Origin: Pseudomonadota bacterium
Lineage (GTDB): Bacteria; Pseudomonadota; Alphaproteobacteria; Rhizobiales; Xanthobacteraceae
Reading direction: 5' to 3'
DNA: 10,068 nucleotides
Assembly (NCBI GenBank): GCA_023405565.1
Contig: JAEXXW010000503.1
Span: 1-10,068 of the forward strand
Shown: positions 7,826 through 10,068 of the stretch, in pieces
Position numbering within the stretch: the stretch's first letter is position 1
How the letters are laid out: every line of letters starts with the position of its first letter
The notes under the pieces: model-generated
Told to the model about the DNA's origin: nothing
Databases searched by the model: none
Seen by the model: the letters and a program-made list of their open reading frames with translations, nothing else
Position numbers and translations under genes: made by a program

Positions 7826-7973
7826 ACGCTAGTTCATCGGTCTCTGGTTGCGGCCGGCGCGCAAGCACCGACGAAAGTTGAAGGCGGAAAGGCTGCGGCC
7901 CGGAATTTGCAAGCCTCCCGACGGACGGTCGCGCCTCGGCGCCCGTTGCTTTTCACCAGGCGGCCGAAACTGA

Positions 7974-8003
7974 ATATTTCTTGTGAAATATCTGATGATA
8001 TTT
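7974..8003. promoter_or_regulatory. Three interleaved inverted half-sites, probable operator
   Basis: Two perfect inverted repeats share a middle arm. The first is ATATTTC-TTGT-GAAATAT (7974-7991). The second is AAATATC-TGAT-GATATTT (7986-8003). Both have 7-base arms and a 4-base spacer, and their centres are 12 bases apart. They overlap the predicted minus promoter from the spacer through the start site. The sequence TTGTG also occurs at 7981-7985 and 8002-8006, exactly 21 bases (about two helical turns) apart. The GntR/FCD protein encoded in the operon is the likeliest binder; this is inference. The repeats themselves are plain in the sequence. Confidence 0.6.
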
Positions 8004-8013
8004 GTGCTGTCAA
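7985..8013 (-). promoter_or_regulatory. Predicted sigma-70-type promoter for the catabolic/transport operon
   Basis: Read on the minus strand, a perfect TTGACA (8013-8008) is followed after 17 bases by TATTTC (7990-7985), an acceptable -10 in an alphaproteobacterium. Transcription would begin near 7978 and leave a leader of about 150 bases before the ATPase gene. The spacer and -10 are covered by the inverted repeats at 7974-8003, which suits repression by a dimeric regulator. The -35 is strong; the -10 matches only the first three consensus positions, so the call is moderate. Confidence 0.5.
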
Positions 8014-8064
8014 TTTATGGCAGCCGGTGCCATGCTGCATGATCGAATTTTGGAGATTGTAACG

Positions 8065-9057
8065 ATGAAACGATTGATGGCGGCCGCGCTGGCTCTGGCA
8101 TTGCTGACGCCCGCGGCGCAGGCGCAAGAGCGCGACGTGAAATTCGTGCTGGACTTCATCAGCCTCGGCCGTCACGCGCCGTGGTATGTCGCGCTCGGCA
8201 AGGGCTATTTCAAAGAAGAGGGCCTGAACGTCACGATTCTTCCGTCGAAAGGCACGGCCGATGCCATCCGCACCGTGGTGACGGGCGCTGCCGAATTCGG
8301 CTTCATCGATATTCCGAGCCTTGTCGCGGCGGGCAGCCCTGGCTCGGTGATCAAGATCGTCGCAGCGAACTATCAGAAGCCGCCTTACTGCGTGTTCAGT
8401 CTCGATCCCGGCGCCAACATCGATACGGCCAAGAAGCTGACCAATCTTGAACTCGGTTCCAGCTCGGCGTCGTTCCTGCCGCGCATCTGGGCGGCGGTGA
8501 TGGAGATGAATGGCATCGATTCAAAGACCATGAAGGTCGTCAATATCGATGCGCCGGCGCGCGTGCCGATGCTGGCGGCGCGCAAGGTGCCGAGCATCGA
8601 TCTCTTCATCATGAGCGAGCCGGCGATCAAGCGCGCGGTGCCGGATGCAAAGCCCGTCTGCCTGTTCGCGGGTGATCTTGGCCTTGAGATCTACGCGAAC
8701 TCGGTCGGCGTGCATGAGGATTTCCTGAAGAAGAATCCGGATGTCGTGAAGAAATTCGTGCGCGCAGCCTTGCGCGGTTGGAAGGATACGTTCGACAATC
8801 CGCAGGAGGCCGCGAAGATCCAGCTTCAATATGTGAAGGCGCTCGATCCGCAGATCATCGTCGAGGAGATCGATATCCTGCGTCGCGTGGCGATCACGCC
8901 GGAGGTGCAGAAGAACGGCCTCGGCACCATGACGCTGGAGCGGATGAAGAACACGGTCGATTTCATCAACAAGAATATCGACGTGCCGGGTGAGAAGCTG
9001 ACGGCCGAGCAGATCTATGCGCCGGGCTATCTGCCGGAAAAGCCGATCACACCGTGA
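8065..9057 (+). CDS. ABC transporter substrate-binding protein, NMT1/THI5-SsuA type
   Basis: A 330-residue periplasmic binding protein. Residues 1-20 (MKRLMAAALALALLTPAAQA) are a clear Sec signal peptide, with cleavage expected after AQA, before QERDVKF. The opening of the mature protein (VKFVLDFISLGRHAPWYVALGKGYF, about 25-49, then EEGLNVTI) is the hallmark of NMT1/THI5-like binding proteins, followed by a segment matching the AEFGFIDIPSLV pattern near 76-87. The ATG at 8065 is chosen because it places the signal peptide at the N-terminus and has TTGGAG about 9 bases upstream; an open frame extends to 8002, but that extension would put extra residues before the signal peptide. It is divergent from the ATPase and permease genes and probably delivers substrate to them. 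Ligands in this family range from HMP and sulfonates to aromatic carboxylates; here the ligand is unknown. Confidence 0.93.
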   Translation: MKRLMAAALALALLTPAAQAQERDVKFVLDFISLGRHAPWYVALGKGYFKEEGLNVTILPSKGTADAIRTVVTGAAEFGFIDIPSLVAAGSPGSVIKIVAANYQKPPYCVFSLDPGANIDTAKKLTNLELGSSSASFLPRIWAAVMEMNGIDSKTMKVVNIDAPARVPMLAARKVPSIDLFIMSEPAIKRAVPDAKPVCLFAGDLGLEIYANSVGVHEDFLKKNPDVVKKFVRAALRGWKDTFDNPQEAAKIQLQYVKALDPQIIVEEIDILRRVAITPEVQKNGLGTMTLERMKNTVDFINKNIDVPGEKLTAEQIYAPGYLPEKPITP

Positions 9058-9070
9058 TCTGATCTCAGTG

Positions 9071-9101
9071 TCGGCAGGGAGGCATTGTCTCTCCTTGCCG
9101 A
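9071..9101 (+). terminator. Stem-loop after the binding-protein gene, possible terminator
   Basis: TCGGCAGGGAG (9071-9081) pairs with CTCCTTGCCGA (9091-9101): 11 pairs, one of them G-U, around a 9-base loop, 14 bases past the stop codon. No run of T follows, so it could be a terminator of the weaker kind or a message-stabilising hairpin. Confidence 0.5.
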
Positions 9102-9120
9102 TACATGCGGGAGGTTGCCC

Positions 9121-9145
9121 TGAAGAAAAGGGTCATTTTTCTTCA
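9121..9145. terminator. AT-rich perfect inverted repeat in the convergent gap
   Basis: TGAAGAAAA (9121-9129) and TTTTCTTCA (9137-9145) form a perfect 9-pair stem with a 7-base loop, placed between two convergent genes (stops at 9057 and 9179). With T or A runs on both strands it could help end transcription in both directions, but the stem is A/T-rich and weak, so an operator or chance repeat is also possible. Confidence 0.35.
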
Positions 9146-9178
9146 CGCGAACCGGCGTCCGCTTCGCGAGACAACGCT

Positions 9179-9775
9179 CTATTTATTCTCCTCGGCAAGG
9201 AGATAGGCTTGTAGCGCGAGCGCGCGATCGGACGATTCGATAAGCTGATCGATCTTCTGTGTCATGTATTTCAGATCGTCCCGGCTGAGGCAGCCGAATT
9301 CGACGTCATTCACCCGCCGCTGCATGGGCGCCAGCTTCTCCAGCAGGGCGTGACCCTTTGCTGAGACGGTCAGGGTGACACGCCGGCGGTCCTCGGCATC
9401 CGTCCGCTTATGGATCAAACCCATTTTCAACAGGCGTTGCGCCAGCGTGGTGACGAACGCGCCGGAGAGGTGCAGGTGATCGGCGATCGTCTTGATGTTG
9501 ACGTCGCCAATGACCGAGAGGTGCGCGATCGAAATCAGCGTCGAATATTCGATGCCGGCGAGGCCGATGGCCTTGCCGTGGCCGCAGCGGATTTGTTCGT
9601 GCCGGGCAAGGAAGCCGAGCAGGCCATGAACCAGATGGCGGAAGTCCCGGTCGCTGCCATTGGCGATCAGTGCCGGCCGCGTCACCGTCAGCGGAAACTT
9701 GGCCTTATCACCCTTCCGCTTGAGGGGGGCGTTGTCGGCATGGGTTGCCGGCTTTCGCTTTGTGGATGTTGCCAT
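9179..9775 (-). CDS. MarR-family transcriptional regulator
   Basis: A 198-residue regulator. Residues 1-27 are a basic tail (MATSTKRKPA, KRKGDKAK) not part of the usual fold. The winged helix-turn-helix covers about 91-137: DVNIKTIADHLHLSGAFVTT is the helix-turn-helix, and KRTDAEDRRRVTLTVSAKG carries the conserved DxRRR wing. Flanking helices (40-70 and 145-190) would form the dimer. The family usually acts as a dimeric repressor relieved by small aromatic or phenolic ligands. The ATG at 9775 is used; an in-frame TTG at 9805 would extend it by 10 residues and is less likely. It follows the LivF-type gene on the same strand after 108 bases and converges on the binding-protein gene. Whether it controls the liv genes, the catabolic operon, or only itself cannot be seen. 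Confidence 0.92.
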   Translation of the reverse strand: MATSTKRKPATHADNAPLKRKGDKAKFPLTVTRPALIANGSDRDFRHLVHGLLGFLARHEQIRCGHGKAIGLAGIEYSTLISIAHLSVIGDVNIKTIADHLHLSGAFVTTLAQRLLKMGLIHKRTDAEDRRRVTLTVSAKGHALLEKLAPMQRRVNDVEFGCLSRDDLKYMTQKIDQLIESSDRALALQAYLLAEENK

Positions 9776-9883
9776 GCCTGCTCTTCTACGAACACCGGAT
9801 CTCAAAGATTGATTCGCCTGACGCGTCGCGAATGTCGTTGCTCCACATAACCTGTGTATGAAACGCGTGGAAGCGTTGTGCTC
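9776..9883. other. Gap between the LivF-type gene and the marR gene
   Basis: This 108-base gap contains AACGC-GTGGAA-GCGTT at 9861-9876 and a loose CATA-7-TATG repeat around 9847-9861, either of which could serve as a weak hairpin or a MarR operator. No promoter hexamers were convincing. The marR gene may have its own promoter here or be read through from the liv genes. Confidence 0.3.
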
Positions 9884-10068
9884 CTATGCGTTGACTGCAC
9901 GCCCCCCAAGAAAGGCTTCCGAAATCTGTGGGTCATTGGCCAGCGCCGCGGCGGTGCCGGACGTCACGACCTTGCCCATTTCGAGAAGATAGGCGCGATC
10001 GGCGATCTTCAGTGTATGCCGTGCCTTCTGTTCGACCAGCATCACGGTCAGCCCTTCCTTGCGCAGGG
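9884..10068 (-). CDS. livF: Branched-chain amino acid ABC transporter ATPase, LivF type (C-terminal part)
   Basis: Only the last 61 residues are visible, beginning LRKEGLTVMLVEQKARHTLK and ending GGRAVNA before a TAG stop. The segment with VEQ followed by IADRAYLLEMGKVVTSGTAAAL matches the region after the switch loop in LivF, where VEQ stands in place of the VTH or IEH found in other ABC ATPases. The ending DPQISEAFLGG is the usual LivF tail. It would power a Liv-type importer whose other genes lie to the right. Walker and signature motifs are outside the window. Such importers often take up aromatic acids as well as leucine, so the symbol describes the subfamily, not a proven substrate. Confidence 0.88.
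   Translation of the reverse strand, partial: LRKEGLTVMLVEQKARHTLKIADRAYLLEMGKVVTSGTAAALANDPQISEAFLGGRAVNA

Larger units (their letters stand above)
7826..8064. promoter_or_regulatory. Divergent regulatory region between the operon and the binding-protein gene
   Basis: This 239-base gap separates two divergent genes of one transport system. Its middle (about 7970-8020) is clearly AT-rich against the GC-rich surroundings and holds a minus-strand promoter and interleaved inverted repeats, described separately. The part from 7826 to 7970 is GC-rich and would be the untranslated leader of the minus operon; it has a short perfect GCGCC-TC-GGCGC palindrome at 7931-7942. I did not see a known riboswitch in it. 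Close to the plus-strand gene, a perfect palindrome CATGC-T-GCATG lies at 8031-8041. No convincing plus-strand -35/-10 pair was found, so that promoter remains unplaced. Confidence 0.7.

Noticed and set aside
7826..7970. Possible thiamine (TPP) or other riboswitch in the long leader
   Set aside because: Considered because NMT1-type proteins can bind thiamine precursors, but no TPP box or other known conserved riboswitch core was seen.

Overview
This window looks like accessory catabolic DNA from a high-GC (roughly 60%) alphaproteobacterium, most likely of the Bradyrhizobium/Rhodopseudomonas/Afipia kind. That placement is an inference. It rests on codon usage, on lysine/alanine-rich tails on the regulators, on the abundance of NMT1/THI5-type and Liv-type ABC transporters, and on the style of the enzymes. 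No rRNA, tRNA, insertion sequence or CRISPR array was seen.

Layout. From about 7825 down to 1, and running off the left edge, there is one very tight minus-strand gene series. In transcription order it encodes an SsuB/TauB-type ABC ATPase, an SsuC/TauC-type permease, a GntR/FCD regulator, a small cupin, an Ldh2-type (malate/L-lactate dehydrogenase family) oxidoreductase, a RidA-like protein, an SDR dehydrogenase, a group A FAD aromatic monooxygenase, an ACMSD-type amidohydrolase, and the start of a second cupin. Every junction is an overlap or a gap of at most 29 bases, so it reads as one operon. The 239-base divergent region (7826-8064) holds an AT-rich island with three interleaved inverted half-sites overlying a TTGACA-type minus-strand promoter. 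On the plus strand follows the transporter's likely periplasmic binding protein (8065-9057). Two hairpins lie between it and a convergent MarR-family regulator (9179-9775). The right edge holds the C-terminal end of a LivF-type branched-chain amino acid ABC ATPase (9884 to the edge).

How it may work together (inference). The binding protein and ABC transporter import a small, probably aromatic or heterocyclic acid. The flavin monooxygenase hydroxylates it. A cupin may act as a dioxygenase or isomerase. The amidohydrolase decarboxylates or hydrolyses an intermediate. The SDR and Ldh2 proteins carry out NAD(P)-linked redox steps. The RidA homologue, which lacks the usual catalytic arginine, has an unclear role. 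The GntR protein probably senses the substrate or an intermediate and controls the divergent region. I cannot assign the substrate. The combination does not match any complete pathway I can name, so it is a reasonable candidate for an undescribed catabolic route.
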